From Sphingomonas taxi (GTDB lineage: Bacteria > Pseudomonadota > Alphaproteobacteria > Sphingomonadales > Sphingomonadaceae), in NCBI RefSeq assembly GCF_000764535.1, contig NZ_CP009571.1, forward strand, positions 3,410,001 to 3,474,000: 64,000 nucleotides of DNA, in the 5' to 3' direction. The notes under the pieces are model-generated. The model saw nothing but the letters and a program-made list of their open reading frames with translations. It searched no databases and was not told the DNA's origin. The position numbers and the translations under genes were made by a program. How positions within the stretch are numbered: the stretch's first letter is position 1; the number at the start of each line of letters is the position of its first letter. Shown here in pieces: positions 33,706 to 42,553 of this stretch.

Positions 33706-34818
33706 ATGCGGTTATTCGGACGCAGGGGTTCGCGCGAGGGCGCGCGGCCGGCTTTGTCGCGTACGGGGACGGGGGTGGCGCTCGGCGAGTGGCCGCGGTC
33801 GTATGAGGCGCAGGTGCGCGACGCCTTCGCCGGCAATGCGATCGCGCAGCGCGCGGTGAAGCTGGTGGCGGAAAGCGTCGCGGCGGCGCCGATCGCGGCG
33901 AGCGCGCCGGCGCTGGCGACGCTGGTCGCAACGCGGTCGGGCGGGCAGGCGCTGCTGGAGAGTGCGGCGGCGCAGCTGCTGCTGCACGGCAACGCCTACG
34001 TCCAGTTGCTGCGCGACGGGGCCGGCGAGACCGGCGGCGTGGCGGCGCTCTATGCGCTGCGACCCGAGCGGGTCACCGTCGAGCTGGACGCGGGCGGCTG
34101 GCCGACCGCCTACGTCTATCGGGTCGGCGAGCGGCGGACGCGGCTCGATGCCGAGGGGCTGCGGCCCGACGTGGTGCATATCCGCAGCTTCAACCCGGTC
34201 GACGACCATTACGGCATGGGCTGCCTCGGCGCGGCGGCGGGGGCGGTCGCGGTGCACAATGCGGCGGCGCGCTGGAACAAGGCGCTGCTCGACAATGCGG
34301 CGCGGCCGTCGGGCGCGCTGGTCTACGATCCCGGCGACGGCGGCGCGCTGGCGCCCGACCAGTTCGAGCGGCTGAAGGCGGAGATGGAGGCGGGCTTCGC
34401 CGGCGCCGGCAATGCCGGGCGGCCGATGCTGCTGGAAGGGGGCCTGCGCTGGCAGCCGCTGTCGCTGAGCCCCGCCGACATGGATTTCGTCGGGCTGAAG
34501 GCGGCGGCGGCGCGCGAGATCGCCCTCGCCTTCGGCGTGCCGCCGATGCTGCTCGGGCTCCCCGGCGACGCGACCTACGCCAATTACCGCGAGGCCAATC
34601 GGGCGCTGTGGCGGCTGACCGTGCTGCCGCTGGCGGGGACGATCCTCGCCGGGCTGGCGCAGGGGCTGAGCGGCTGGTTCGAGGACGCGACGCTGACGGT
34701 CGATCTCGATCGGGTGGCGGCGCTGAGCGAGGATCGCGAGCGATTGTGGGCGAGCGTCGCGGCGGCCGACTTCCTGTCGGTCGAGGAGAAACGAACCATG
34801 GTGGGAGTAGGACGATGA
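33706..34818 (+). CDS. HK97-type portal protein (gp3-like)
   Basis: Encodes 370 aa. Portal features: AVKLVAESVAAAPI, LLLHGNAYVQLLRD, a VVHIRSFNPVDDHYGMGCL block, RPMLLEGGLRWQPLSLSPADMDF and AFGVPPMLLGLPGDATYANYREANRALWR. It forms the ring at the capsid vertex. The ATG at 33706 (GGGAGA upstream) is preferred to an earlier codon at 33673. It overlaps the next small gene by 4 nt. Confidence 0.92.
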   Translation: MRLFGRRGSREGARPALSRTGTGVALGEWPRSYEAQVRDAFAGNAIAQRAVKLVAESVAAAPIAASAPALATLVATRSGGQALLESAAAQLLLHGNAYVQLLRDGAGETGGVAALYALRPERVTVELDAGGWPTAYVYRVGERRTRLDAEGLRPDVVHIRSFNPVDDHYGMGCLGAAAGAVAVHNAAARWNKALLDNAARPSGALVYDPGDGGALAPDQFERLKAEMEAGFAGAGNAGRPMLLEGGLRWQPLSLSPADMDFVGLKAAAAREIALAFGVPPMLLGLPGDATYANYREANRALWRLTVLPLAGTILAGLAQGLSGWFEDATLTVDLDRVAALSEDRERLWASVAAADFLSVEEKRTMVGVGR

Positions 34819-35117
34819 GCGAGGTTCTGGCGCAACTGATGGCGCAGGCGGCGCGCGAGGGCAGCAACATCGCGACGATGCGCGCGATCGCCGAGGAGGC
34901 GGGCGAGCTGTCGGCGATGCGCGCGCTCAAGCGGCTCGGGCTGGGCGACGAGGAGGCGCAGGGCGACCTTGCCGCGCTGCGCGAGCTGCTCGGCGCGTGG
35001 CGCGACGCCAAGCGCTCGGCATGGAAGGCGGCGGCGGGGTGGCTGCTGCGGATCGCCGGGGCGCTGCTGCTCACCGGGCTGGCGATGAAGCTGGGGTTCC
35101 GCGCATGGCTGGAGTGA
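34815..35117 (+). CDS. DUF6127-like small protein (gp3.5 position)
   Basis: Encodes 100 aa: an amphipathic N-terminal half (LAQLMAQAAREGSNIATMRAIAEEAGELSAMRAL), a helical middle and one C-terminal membrane segment (AAGWLLRIAGALLLTGLAMKLG). This gene between portal and protease is a regular part of sphingomonad GTA-type clusters. It overlaps both neighbours, by 4 nt and 13 nt. Confidence 0.78.
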   Translation: MSEVLAQLMAQAAREGSNIATMRAIAEEAGELSAMRALKRLGLGDEEAQGDLAALRELLGAWRDAKRSAWKAAAGWLLRIAGALLLTGLAMKLGFRAWLE

Positions 35118-35488
35118 CCGCGCCGGTGCGCTTCACGGGCTATGCGGCGCTGTTCGACCGCGCCGACCGCGCGGGCGACGTGATGCGCGCGGGCGCCTTC
35201 GCCGATGCCGGCGCGGTGCCGCTGCTGTGGCAGCATCGCGGGCGGCCGGTGGGGCGGATCGTCGCGATCGACGAGGATGCGCGCGGGTTGCGCGTCGTGG
35301 GCGAGGTAGACGATCCGCACGTCGCGGCGCTGGTTCGCCAAGGCGCGATCGACGGGCTGTCGGTCGGCTACCGGCCGCTGCGCGTGGCGCAGGGCGCGCG
35401 GCGCGAATTGCTGCGCGTGGCGCTCGCCGAGGTGAGCCTCGTCGCGGTGCCGATGCAGCCGGGGGCGCGGATCGACCGGATCGACTGA
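35105..35488 (+). CDS. HK97-family prohead protease (gp4-like)
   Basis: Encodes 127 aa of the U35 protease family: FTGYAALFDRADRAGDVMRAGAF, LLWQHRGRPVGRI with the catalytic His, and IDGLSVGYRP with the catalytic Ser. It is short compared with many phage versions. It trims the capsid protein in assembly. Confidence 0.87.
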   Translation: MAGVTAPVRFTGYAALFDRADRAGDVMRAGAFADAGAVPLLWQHRGRPVGRIVAIDEDARGLRVVGEVDDPHVAALVRQGAIDGLSVGYRPLRVAQGARRELLRVALAEVSLVAVPMQPGARIDRID

Positions 35489-35525
35489 GCCGGGCGGCAA
35501 AAGTTTTCAACCAAGGAGAATGAGC

Positions 35526-36527
35526 ATGGACGTGGTCGATCGGCCGGCGTTGGACGGCGCGCGCGTGGTGCCGGCGGACGGAGCCTTCGAAGGCTTCGTG
35601 CGGCAAGGCGCGACGCTGGAGATGAAGGCGTTCACCGGGGTGAGCGGCGATGCGGGCGGCTATGCGGTGCCGCGCGAGATCGATGCGGCGATCGCACGGG
35701 TGCTGACCGGCGCCTCGCCGATCCGCGCCATCGCCAATGTCGTGCAGGTCGGATCGGCGGGTTATCGCAAGCTGATCACCACCGGCGGCACGCCGTCGGG
35801 CTGGGCGAGCGAGACCGGGCCGCGGCCGGAGACCGCGACGCCGGTGTTGACCGAATTGGTGCCGCCGATGGGCGAGCTGTACGCCAATCCCTCGGCGAGC
35901 CAGGCGATGCTCGACGATGCGGCGTTCGACGTCGAGCAATGGCTGGCCGAAGAGATCGCGGCGGAATTCGCGAAGGCGGAGGGCGCGGCGTTCGTCAACG
36001 GCAATGGCGTCAACCGGCCCAAGGGGTTCCTGACCCAGGCGGTGTCGACCGCGAAGGACGGCGCGCGACCGCTGGGGACGCTGCAATATCTGCCCTCGGG
36101 TGCGGCGAGCGACTTCGGCGGCGCGCCCGACGAGCGGCTGGTCGACCTGATGCAGAGCCTGCGCGCGCCCTACCGGCAGGGGGCGAGCTGGGTAATGAAC
36201 GCCAATACGCTGGCGCGCATCCGCAAGCTGAAGGGCAGCGACGGCCATCCCCTGTGGCAACCGGGGCTTGCCGAGGGGCAGCCGGCGCGGCTGCTCGGCT
36301 ATCCCGTCGTCGAGGCGGAGGACATGCCCGACATCGCCGCCAATGCGCTCAGCATCGCCTTCGGCAATTTCGCCGCGGGCTATCTGATCGCCGAGCGCGC
36401 CGAGACCGCGATCCTGCGCGATCCCTACACCAACAAGCCGTTCGTCAGCTTCTACGCGACGCGGCGGATCGGCGGCTGCGTCGCCGATAGCGAGGCGATC
36501 AAGCTGTTGAAATTCGCCGCGGCCTGA
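35526..36527 (+). CDS. HK97-fold major capsid protein (gp5-like)
   Basis: Encodes 333 aa from the ATG at 35526, where AAGGAG lies 7 nt upstream; the ATG at 35520 is too close to that site. Capsid features: GGYAVPREIDAAI, PIRAIANVVQVGSAGYRKLIT, LYANPSASQAMLDDAAFDVEQWLAEEIA, FVNGNG, PKGFL, and a C-terminal RDPYTNKPFVSFYATRRIGG. The N-terminal scaffold-like part is only about 35 residues, shorter than the delta domain of typical HK97 capsid proteins. Confidence 0.92.
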   Translation: MDVVDRPALDGARVVPADGAFEGFVRQGATLEMKAFTGVSGDAGGYAVPREIDAAIARVLTGASPIRAIANVVQVGSAGYRKLITTGGTPSGWASETGPRPETATPVLTELVPPMGELYANPSASQAMLDDAAFDVEQWLAEEIAAEFAKAEGAAFVNGNGVNRPKGFLTQAVSTAKDGARPLGTLQYLPSGAASDFGGAPDERLVDLMQSLRAPYRQGASWVMNANTLARIRKLKGSDGHPLWQPGLAEGQPARLLGYPVVEAEDMPDIAANALSIAFGNFAAGYLIAERAETAILRDPYTNKPFVSFYATRRIGGCVADSEAIKLLKFAAA

Positions 36528-36550
36528 GCGCGCGGGGGAAGGGGGAGCAT

Positions 36551-37024
36551 ATGGAGGGGGCGATACCGGCCGCGGCGGCGGCCGCGGCGGACTATCTGCG
36601 GCTGGGGGAGGCGGAGGCGGTGCTCGTCCGCGCCACGGCGACCGCGTTGGCGCTGGCCGAGGCGTTCTGCGGGCAGCGGCTGATCGTGCGCGGCTTCGAG
36701 CAGACGCTCGTCGCCGCGCCCGGCTGGCAGCGGCTCGCGGAGCTGCCGGTGCGGGCGATCACCGCACCGGCGGCGGGGGCGGCGATCGACATCGACGGCC
36801 ACGGCATCGGCTGGGTGCGGAGCGGGGCGGCGGTGACGGTCGCCTATTCCGCGGGGCTGGCGGCGAACTGGGACCTGCTCGCCGCGCCGCTGCAACAGGG
36901 GGTCGTGCTGCTCGCCGCGCATCTGTTCGAGCATCGCGACGGGCGGGCCGAGCCGCCCGCCGCGGTGGCGGCGCTGTGGCGGCCGTATCGGCGGATGCGG
37001 CTGGCGGCGGAGGCGCGGCCATGA
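36551..37024 (+). CDS. head-tail connector/adaptor (gp6-like)
   Basis: Encodes 157 aa. The pattern of an N-terminal helix pair (ADYLRLGEAEAVLVRATATALALAEAFCGQRLI), a beta section with LPVRAIT, and LLAAPLQQGVVLLAAHLFEHRDG is that of phage gp6-like connectors. It bridges portal and tail. It overlaps the next gene by 4 nt. A separate stopper (gp7) gene does not follow. Confidence 0.83.
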   Translation: MEGAIPAAAAAAADYLRLGEAEAVLVRATATALALAEAFCGQRLIVRGFEQTLVAAPGWQRLAELPVRAITAPAAGAAIDIDGHGIGWVRSGAAVTVAYSAGLAANWDLLAAPLQQGVVLLAAHLFEHRDGRAEPPAAVAALWRPYRRMRLAAEARP

Positions 37025-37404
37025 GCGCGGGGGCGGTGCTGTACGCGGCGACGCTCGCGCATTTGCGGCGGCGGACGCGGGTGTTCGCCGCGCCGCCGCT
37101 GCGCGCGGCGATGCCGCGGGTGACGCTGGACGATCCGATGCTGGGTGCGGCGGACGCGAGCGGCGTCAGCGGCCGGGTGGGGACGATCGCGGTGACCTAT
37201 ACCGACGTCGGCGAGCAGCCCGAGCGGCTGCGCGCGCTGATCGTCGCGGTGGAAACGGCGATGGAGACGATGCCCGCCGACCTCGGCGCGGAGGGGTGGC
37301 GGCTCGCCGGACTGCGGCTGGCGCGCAGCCGGCTGGTGCGCGGCAAGGCCGAGCATTGGATCGGCACCAGCACGTTCGCGGTGCGGATGTTTCGGATCAA
37401 CTGA
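37021..37404 (+). CDS. DUF3168 tail terminator (gp8-like)
   Basis: Encodes 127 aa in DUF3168 style: LYAATLAHLRRRTRVF, PRVTLDDP, an AVTYTDVGEQPERLRALIVAVETAMETM stretch, and a VRMFRIN end. Family members close the tail tube at the head side. In RcGTA this position is gp8; gp7 is missing between it and the connector. Confidence 0.82.
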   Translation: MSAGAVLYAATLAHLRRRTRVFAAPPLRAAMPRVTLDDPMLGAADASGVSGRVGTIAVTYTDVGEQPERLRALIVAVETAMETMPADLGAEGWRLAGLRLARSRLVRGKAEHWIGTSTFAVRMFRIN

Positions 37405-37416
37405 AGGAGACAGGCG

Positions 37417-37824
37417 ATGGCGGTGGAACGGGGCAGTGCGTTCCTGCTCAAGGTCGGCGACGGCGCGGCGGTGCCGGCGTTCGCGACGGTGGCGGGGCTG
37501 CGCACGACGCAATTGAGCGTCAACGGCGAAGCGGTGGTGGTGACCAACAAGGATTCGGGCGGCTGGCGGCAATTGCTGTCGGGCGCCGGGGTGCGCAGCG
37601 TCAGCGTGTCGGGCGCGGGGGTGTTCACCGGCTCCGCCGCCGAGGCGCGGATCAAGGCGAGCGCGCTCGCGGGGACGATCGACGATTACCGGCTGAGCTT
37701 CGAGAGCGGCGACGCGATGACCGGGCGCTTCCTGGTGACCAAGCTGGACTATGCCGGCGATTTCAACGGCGAACGATCCTATACGCTGAGCCTAGAGAGT
37801 TCCGGCCCGGTGGTGGCGTCGTGA
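37417..37824 (+). CDS. major tail tube protein (gp9-like)
   Basis: Encodes 135 aa of the TP901-1-type major tail protein family: ERGSAFLLKVGDGA, TVAGLRTTQLSVNGEAVVVTNKDSGGWRQLLSGAGVRSVSVSGAGVF, RLSFESGDAMTGRFLVTKLDYAGDFNGERSYTLSLESSG. AAGGAG precedes the ATG. It forms the tail tube. Confidence 0.88.
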   Translation: MAVERGSAFLLKVGDGAAVPAFATVAGLRTTQLSVNGEAVVVTNKDSGGWRQLLSGAGVRSVSVSGAGVFTGSAAEARIKASALAGTIDDYRLSFESGDAMTGRFLVTKLDYAGDFNGERSYTLSLESSGPVVAS

Positions 37825-38135
37825 GCGCCGCGGCGAACCCGGCGCGCGGCGAATGCGCGCTGCGCGTCGACGGCTGCGAGCTGGTGCTGCGGCCGTCGTT
37901 CCAGGCGTTGGTCGCGGCGGAGCAGGAGCTGGGCTCGCTGTTCGACCTCGTCGTGCGCGCGACCGACGGCAAGCTGCGCATCGGCGAGCTGGTGGCGTTG
38001 TTCTGGCACTGCCTGCGCGAGCTACCCGAGGGGATGACGCGCGAGACGCTGGGCGAGGCGCTGATCGGGGTCGGGCTGGCCAAGCTGACGCCGGTGCTGC
38101 GCGACCTGCTCCACCAGATACTGGCGGGGCGGTGA
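37821..38135 (+). CDS. GTA gp10-like tail assembly protein
   Basis: Encodes 104 aa from a GTG overlapping the previous stop (GTGA). It reads as GTA_gp10: LRPSFQALVAAEQELGSLFDLVVRATDGKLRIGELVALFWHCL, then helices to the end. It is thought to work with the next small protein as tail assembly chaperone. Confidence 0.82.
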   Translation: MSAAANPARGECALRVDGCELVLRPSFQALVAAEQELGSLFDLVVRATDGKLRIGELVALFWHCLRELPEGMTRETLGEALIGVGLAKLTPVLRDLLHQILAGR

Positions 38136-38332
38136 GCGATTTCGCGGCCGGAGCGGTGCGGCTGGCGGGGTCTGCCGGGGCGGTGCTGGGGTGGAGCCCC
38201 GACGCCTTCTGGCGGGCGACGCCAGCCGAACTGGCGGCGGTGGTGGCGGCGGCGGCCGGCGGCGGTGCGGTGGCGACGCCGCCCGACGCCGCGACGCTGG
38301 CGGCGATGCGGGAGGCGTTTCCGGATGGATGA
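38132..38332 (+). CDS. GTA tail assembly chaperone (gp10.1-like)
   Basis: Encodes 66 aa from a GTG that overlaps the gp10 stop (GTGA). The sequence LGWSPDAFWRATPAELAAVV is the usual core of the short chaperone (rcc01693-like) between gp10 and gp11. It is easily missed because of its size and GTG start. It overlaps the tape-measure start by 8 nt. Confidence 0.78.
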   Translation: MSDFAAGAVRLAGSAGAVLGWSPDAFWRATPAELAAVVAAAAGGGAVATPPDAATLAAMREAFPDG

Positions 38333-38927
38333 GGTGGAGCGGATGGTGGTCGGCGTCCACGCCGACACGGCAGGGTTCGCGCGCGAGGTCGAGGCGATGC
38401 GCGGGACGCTGGAAGGGGCGCTCGGCGCCGGCGCGGAGCGGGCGGGGCGGTCGATCGAGGGCGCGCTGCTGCGGGCGGTGCGGAGCGGCAAGTTCGGCTT
38501 CGAGGAGCTGAAGGGCGTCGCACTGGCGGCGCTGGCGCAGATCGCCAAGGCGGCGCTGCATGCCGGGGTCGGGGCGGTACTGGGGGGCGGCGGCATGCGC
38601 GGGGATGTTAACTGGGGCGGCGAGCGGCCGGGCGACGCGACCGGCGGGGGAGGGGCGATATCGCTGCTGAGGCTGATGTCTTCAGGTCTGCCCGGCCGGG
38701 CGACCGGCGGGCCGGTGGCACCGGGGCGCGGCTATGTCGTCGGCGAGCGCGGGCCGGAGCTGTTCGTGCCGACCGCGAGCGGGCGGGTCGAGGCGGCACC
38801 GGCGGCGGGCGCGCGCGACGTGCGGGTGACGATCCACGTGCAGGCCGGGGCGGGGGAGGCGCCGGCGGCGATGGAACGGTCGAGCCGGCAGGTCGCGCGG
38901 GCGGTACGCGCGGCGCTGGAGGGGTGA
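38325..38927 (+). CDS. tail tape measure protein, short (gp11-like)
   Basis: Encodes 200 aa. Ends of the family are readable: an N-terminal VVGVHADTAGFAREVEAMRGTL and the typical RGYVVGERGPELFVPTASGRV near the C-terminus. The short length fits the short tail of RcGTA-type particles. It overlaps the chaperone gene by 8 nt and is followed by a repeat. Confidence 0.85.
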   Translation: MDEVERMVVGVHADTAGFAREVEAMRGTLEGALGAGAERAGRSIEGALLRAVRSGKFGFEELKGVALAALAQIAKAALHAGVGAVLGGGGMRGDVNWGGERPGDATGGGGAISLLRLMSSGLPGRATGGPVAPGRGYVVGERGPELFVPTASGRVEAAPAAGARDVRVTIHVQAGAGEAPAAMERSSRQVARAVRAALEG

Positions 38928-38955
38928 GGGCGGTGGCGGGGGCGTCACTTTCCCT

Positions 38956-39063
38956 TTCGTCATCCCGGCGCAGGCCGGGATTAACGGTTGCGGAATGGGC
39001 GCGGTGGCGCACCGCCATCGGCGTTGCGGGTCCATGGGTCCCGGCGTTCGCCGGGATGACGAA
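38956..39063. repeat. intergenic repeat inside the GTA-like operon (2)
   Basis: Inverted repeat with 15-bp arms ttcgtcatcccggcg (38956-38970) and its complement (39049-39063), each next to a cggcg...cgccggga-type half-site. A REP-like element between tape measure and gp12 in a cluster otherwise made of overlapping genes. Confidence 0.65.
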
Positions 39064-39103
39064 CGGGGGCGTGGTCCCGCCGTCGATTCGATGGAGATCC
39101 GAT

Positions 39104-41371
39104 ATGGCGCATTGGCTGTGCTCGCGGCGCGAGCAGCAGGTGGAGGGGGTCGTGTCGCGGTTCGATCCGCGGTTCTGGACGGTCAATTTCCCGCGGCCGA
39201 TGATGGCGGCGGTGACTACTCCCGCGGAAGATGCGATGCGGGTCGATGCGGTCTTCCAGACACGGGCCGACCTCGCCGGGCTGATCTGGGAGGCGGAGGA
39301 CCGGTTCGATCATCCGTTGCTGCGCTACGCCACCGATCGCGATTTCCGCGGCTGCCGGTTGCGGTTCCGCTGGCGCTCGGCGGGGATCAAGGCGCTGGAT
39401 GCGGTCAACGGGCCGACCCTGACCATCGAGGGACGCGATGCCGGCGGAACGGCGCGGGCCTGGTACGTCAGATTGTGGAACTATGCGGTGGGCACGCCAG
39501 AGGATGCGGTCGTCACGCTCGATTTCGCGCATCTGTCGGGCGGGTTCCGGTTGCCCGACGACGCGCAGCCGGTGTGGGCGGGGGATGTCGACCGGCTGTT
39601 CGTGTCGCTGGTCGCGCCCGATTACGACGGCAGCGCCGCGGCCCTGCCGGCGGCGTGCGAGGGCTGGGTCGAACTGACCGGCGTCGTCTGCGAGGGGCCG
39701 GGGGCGGTGCTGGCGATCGGCGATGCGGTGCTGCCCGAACACGGCTTCGCGATCGCCAGCGGCTATGACGACAGCTACAATCTCACCCCGGCGCGGCTGC
39801 TGCGCAACGCGCTCCAGCTCGGCTATCGCGGCGCGATCACGCATTACGTCGGGATGAGCCATTATTTCCGGCTCGAGGCGCTCGACGGCGGCTTCTACGC
39901 GAGCCTGCGCGGCGGCGTGCTCAACGTCGCCTGCGCCGCGTGGCATCGCGATTTCGCAACCCGCGCCGGGGCGCTCGGCTACGACGTCATCTGGTCGCTG
40001 AGCTACGAGCTGTTCGACGCGCATTGCTGGAACGACTGGAAGCAGCGTGCCGCCGATGGCGCGCCGGCGCGGACCGGGTGGGAGCCGCCCTCGACGCTGC
40101 TTTCGCCGTCGCACGACGGGGCGATGGCCTATCTGCGGCAGGTCGCGGCGGCGTTCGTCGGCATCGGCGTCGGCGCGGGGCTGGCGCCGATGGTGCAGGT
40201 CGGCGAGCCGTGGTGGTGGACGATGGCGGACGGGCGGCCGTGCCTCTACGATGCGGCGGCGGTGGCGGCGTTCGCGCCGGTGGCGATCCCCTCGGTCCGC
40301 GGGACGCTGAGCGAGGCCCAGCGGGCGACGCTGGATCGCGCGGGCGCGGCGCTGGCCCGCTCGACCGCGGCGCTGGTCGACGCGGTGAAGACGGCGTTTC
40401 CGGGGTGTCGCAGCCATCTGCTCACCTATCTGCCGACGGTGCTCGACGCTGCCGCGCCGGAGCTGGCGCGGGCCAATCTGCCGCTCGGCTGGGCCTCGCC
40501 GGCGTTCGATGTGCTGCAGCTCGAGGATTACGACTGGGTCACCGCGGGCGATGCCGCGTCGACCGCTCGCGGCGTCGCGGCGGTGCAGGCGCGGCTCGGC
40601 TATCCGCCGGCACGGCAGCAGTATCTCGCCGGCTTCGTGCTGCGCGGCGACCAGGCGGCGGCGCATTGGCCGCGGATCGAGGCGGCGGCGCTGGCGGCGC
40701 GGGCGCGCGGCGTCGCGGCGGTGGTGCTGTGGGCGCTGCCGCAGGTGATGCGCGACGGATTCGTCCATTTCGAGGGGGAGGATGACGTGCAGGATTACGA
40801 CGACGTGCTGTTCCCGATCGCACTGGGACGCGAGGCGGCGGTGATCCCCGGCTTTGCGACGACGATTCTGACCGCCGCGGGCGGCGCCGAGCAGCGGAAC
40901 GCCGGCTGGGCGGAAGCGCGCACCAGCTACGATGTCGGGCCGGGGGTGCGCAGCGAGGCGGATATCGCGACGCTGCTCGCCTTCTTCCGTGCGCGGATGG
41001 GTCCGGCGCGCGCGTTCCGGTTGCGCGATCCGTTCGATGCGGCCGGCACCGACGAACCGCTCGGCAGCGGCGACGGCGTGCGGCGGCGGTTCGCGCTGGT
41101 GAAACATTATGATGCGGCGACGCGGCGGATCGTGCGACCGGTGGCGGGCAGCGTGCGCGTCGCAGTGGACGGCGTCGCGACGCAGGGCTTCGGCGTCGAG
41201 GCGGGGGGCGTCGTGCTGCTCGACAGCGCACCGGCGGCGGGAGCGGTGGTGCGCGCGAGCTTCGCCTTCGACGTTGTCGTCCGCTTCGCCGAGGACCGGT
41301 TGCGGGTGAGCCGCGCGACCTTCCTCGCCGGCGAGGCGGTGTCGGTGCCGCTCATCGAGGTGCGGCCATGA
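39104..41371 (+). CDS. GTA gp12 (DUF2460) with large N-terminal TIM-barrel-like extension
   Basis: Encodes 755 aa. Residues about 560-755 are DUF2460 (FPIALGREAAVIPGFATTIL, VRSEADIATLLAFFRARMGPARAFRLRDP), the whole of gp12 (distal tail) in RcGTA. The first ~555 residues are extra: a beta-rich part, then segments that look like strands of a sugar-hydrolase barrel (GAITHYVGMSHYFR, YDVIWSLSYELFDAHCWNDW, MVQVGEPWWWT, VLQLEDYDWVTAG, AAVVLWALPQV). The ATG at 39104 has GGAG 7 nt upstream. It overlaps gp13 by 4 nt. The barrel reading is inference. Confidence 0.82.
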   Translation: MAHWLCSRREQQVEGVVSRFDPRFWTVNFPRPMMAAVTTPAEDAMRVDAVFQTRADLAGLIWEAEDRFDHPLLRYATDRDFRGCRLRFRWRSAGIKALDAVNGPTLTIEGRDAGGTARAWYVRLWNYAVGTPEDAVVTLDFAHLSGGFRLPDDAQPVWAGDVDRLFVSLVAPDYDGSAAALPAACEGWVELTGVVCEGPGAVLAIGDAVLPEHGFAIASGYDDSYNLTPARLLRNALQLGYRGAITHYVGMSHYFRLEALDGGFYASLRGGVLNVACAAWHRDFATRAGALGYDVIWSLSYELFDAHCWNDWKQRAADGAPARTGWEPPSTLLSPSHDGAMAYLRQVAAAFVGIGVGAGLAPMVQVGEPWWWTMADGRPCLYDAAAVAAFAPVAIPSVRGTLSEAQRATLDRAGAALARSTAALVDAVKTAFPGCRSHLLTYLPTVLDAAAPELARANLPLGWASPAFDVLQLEDYDWVTAGDAASTARGVAAVQARLGYPPARQQYLAGFVLRGDQAAAHWPRIEAAALAARARGVAAVVLWALPQVMRDGFVHFEGEDDVQDYDDVLFPIALGREAAVIPGFATTILTAAGGAEQRNAGWAEARTSYDVGPGVRSEADIATLLAFFRARMGPARAFRLRDPFDAAGTDEPLGSGDGVRRRFALVKHYDAATRRIVRPVAGSVRVAVDGVATQGFGVEAGGVVLLDSAPAAGAVVRASFAFDVVVRFAEDRLRVSRATFLAGEAVSVPLIEVRP

Positions 41372-42165
41372 GCGCGCTGTCATGCGTCGCCTTCTGCTGG
41401 CGGATCGAGCGGCGCGACGGGGTGGCGATCGGGCTGACCACGCACGACCGCGATCTCGTCGTCGACGGGCTGGTGCATCGTGCCGCGCCGGGGATGACAC
41501 CTTCGGCGATCGAGCGCTCGGCGGGGCTGGAGGCGGATACGATGGACGTACGGGGCGCGCTGACCAGCGCGGCGATCGGCGAGGCGGACCTGCTCGCCGG
41601 GCGCTGGGACGGGGCGCGGGTGCGCGTGTTCGCGGTCGACTGGGAGACGGGGGCCTTGGTCGCCGAGCTGGGCGAGGGGCGGATCGGCGCGGTCGAGCTG
41701 GGTGAGGACGGTTTCACCGCCGAGCTGGCGGGGGCGAGCGCCTCGCTCGACCGGCCGGTGGTCGAGGAGACGTCGGCGGAATGTCGCGCCGAACTGGGCG
41801 ATCGGCGCTGCCGCGTGGCGATGGCGGGGCGGCGGCGGTTCTCGCGCGTAGTGGCGGTGGCGGACCGGGTGGTGACGCTGGATACCGCCGAGCCGGTCGC
41901 GGGGGCCTATGCCGGCGGATTGCTGCGCTGGTTCGGTGGCGCGAATGGCGGGCTGGTGCAGGCGATCGGCGCGTCGGCGGGGGCGACCGTGACGCTGCGC
42001 GCCGCACCGGCCTTCGCGGTGGCGACGGGGGCGCTGGTCGAGCTGATCGAGGGGTGTGACAAGAGCTTCGCCACCTGCGCGGCGCGGTTCGGCAATGCGG
42101 CGAACTTCCGCGGCGAGCCGCATCTGCCGGGGGTCGACCTGCTGACCCGCTATGCCGGTGGGTGA
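41368..42165 (+). CDS. DUF2163/BR0599 tail hub protein (gp13-like)
   Basis: Encodes 265 aa: AFCWRIERRDGVAIGLTTHDRDLVVDGLVHRAAPGMTPSAIE at the start and a C-terminal CDKSFATCAARFGNAANFRGEPHLPG, both standard for DUF2163. The four Cys (AECRAELGDRRCRV, GCDKSFATCA) match the Fe-S or metal site suggested for gp13. It overlaps gp12 by 4 nt and gp14 by 14 nt. Confidence 0.9.
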   Translation: MSALSCVAFCWRIERRDGVAIGLTTHDRDLVVDGLVHRAAPGMTPSAIERSAGLEADTMDVRGALTSAAIGEADLLAGRWDGARVRVFAVDWETGALVAELGEGRIGAVELGEDGFTAELAGASASLDRPVVEETSAECRAELGDRRCRVAMAGRRRFSRVVAVADRVVTLDTAEPVAGAYAGGLLRWFGGANGGLVQAIGASAGATVTLRAAPAFAVATGALVELIEGCDKSFATCAARFGNAANFRGEPHLPGVDLLTRYAGG

Positions 42166-42553
42166 GCGGGTCGCGGTGGCGGCGTTGGCGCTGGTCGGCG
42201 CGCCGTTCCGGCTGCACGGGCGCGACGTGGCGAGCGGGCTCGACTGTATCGGGGTGATCGCGGCGGCGCTGCGCGGCGCCGGGTGGGTGGGCGAGGTGCC
42301 GAGCGGCTATGCGTTGCGGGGCGGCGATCCCGCCGCGGTGATCGCACGGTTGGATGTGGTGCTGGCGCGGGGCGACGGCGGCGCCGCGGGCGATGTGCTG
42401 CTGTTCCGCGTCGGGCCGGGGCAGATCCATGGCGCGGTGCGGACAGGCGCCGGGATCGTCCATGCCGATGCGGGCCTGCGGCGGGTGGTCGCGCGGCCCG
42501 GGGTGCCGGACTGGCCGCGGCTGGGCGCCTGGCGGTACGAGGGGAGGGGCTGA
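42152..42553 (+). CDS. NlpC/P60 peptidase (gp14-like)
   Basis: Encodes 133 aa. Catalytic Cys in ASGLDCIGVI and His in GQIHGAVR. Phage peptidases of this kind cut peptidoglycan as the tail enters. It overlaps both neighbours, with the gp15 start joined by TGATG. Confidence 0.9.
   Translation: MPVGERVAVAALALVGAPFRLHGRDVASGLDCIGVIAAALRGAGWVGEVPSGYALRGGDPAAVIARLDVVLARGDGGAAGDVLLFRVGPGQIHGAVRTGAGIVHADAGLRRVVARPGVPDWPRLGAWRYEGRG

Noticed and set aside
38981..41500. Minus-strand frame of 839 aa opposite gp12/gp13
   Set aside because: Shadow of coding DNA with high G+C at third positions; no start signal and no family pattern.
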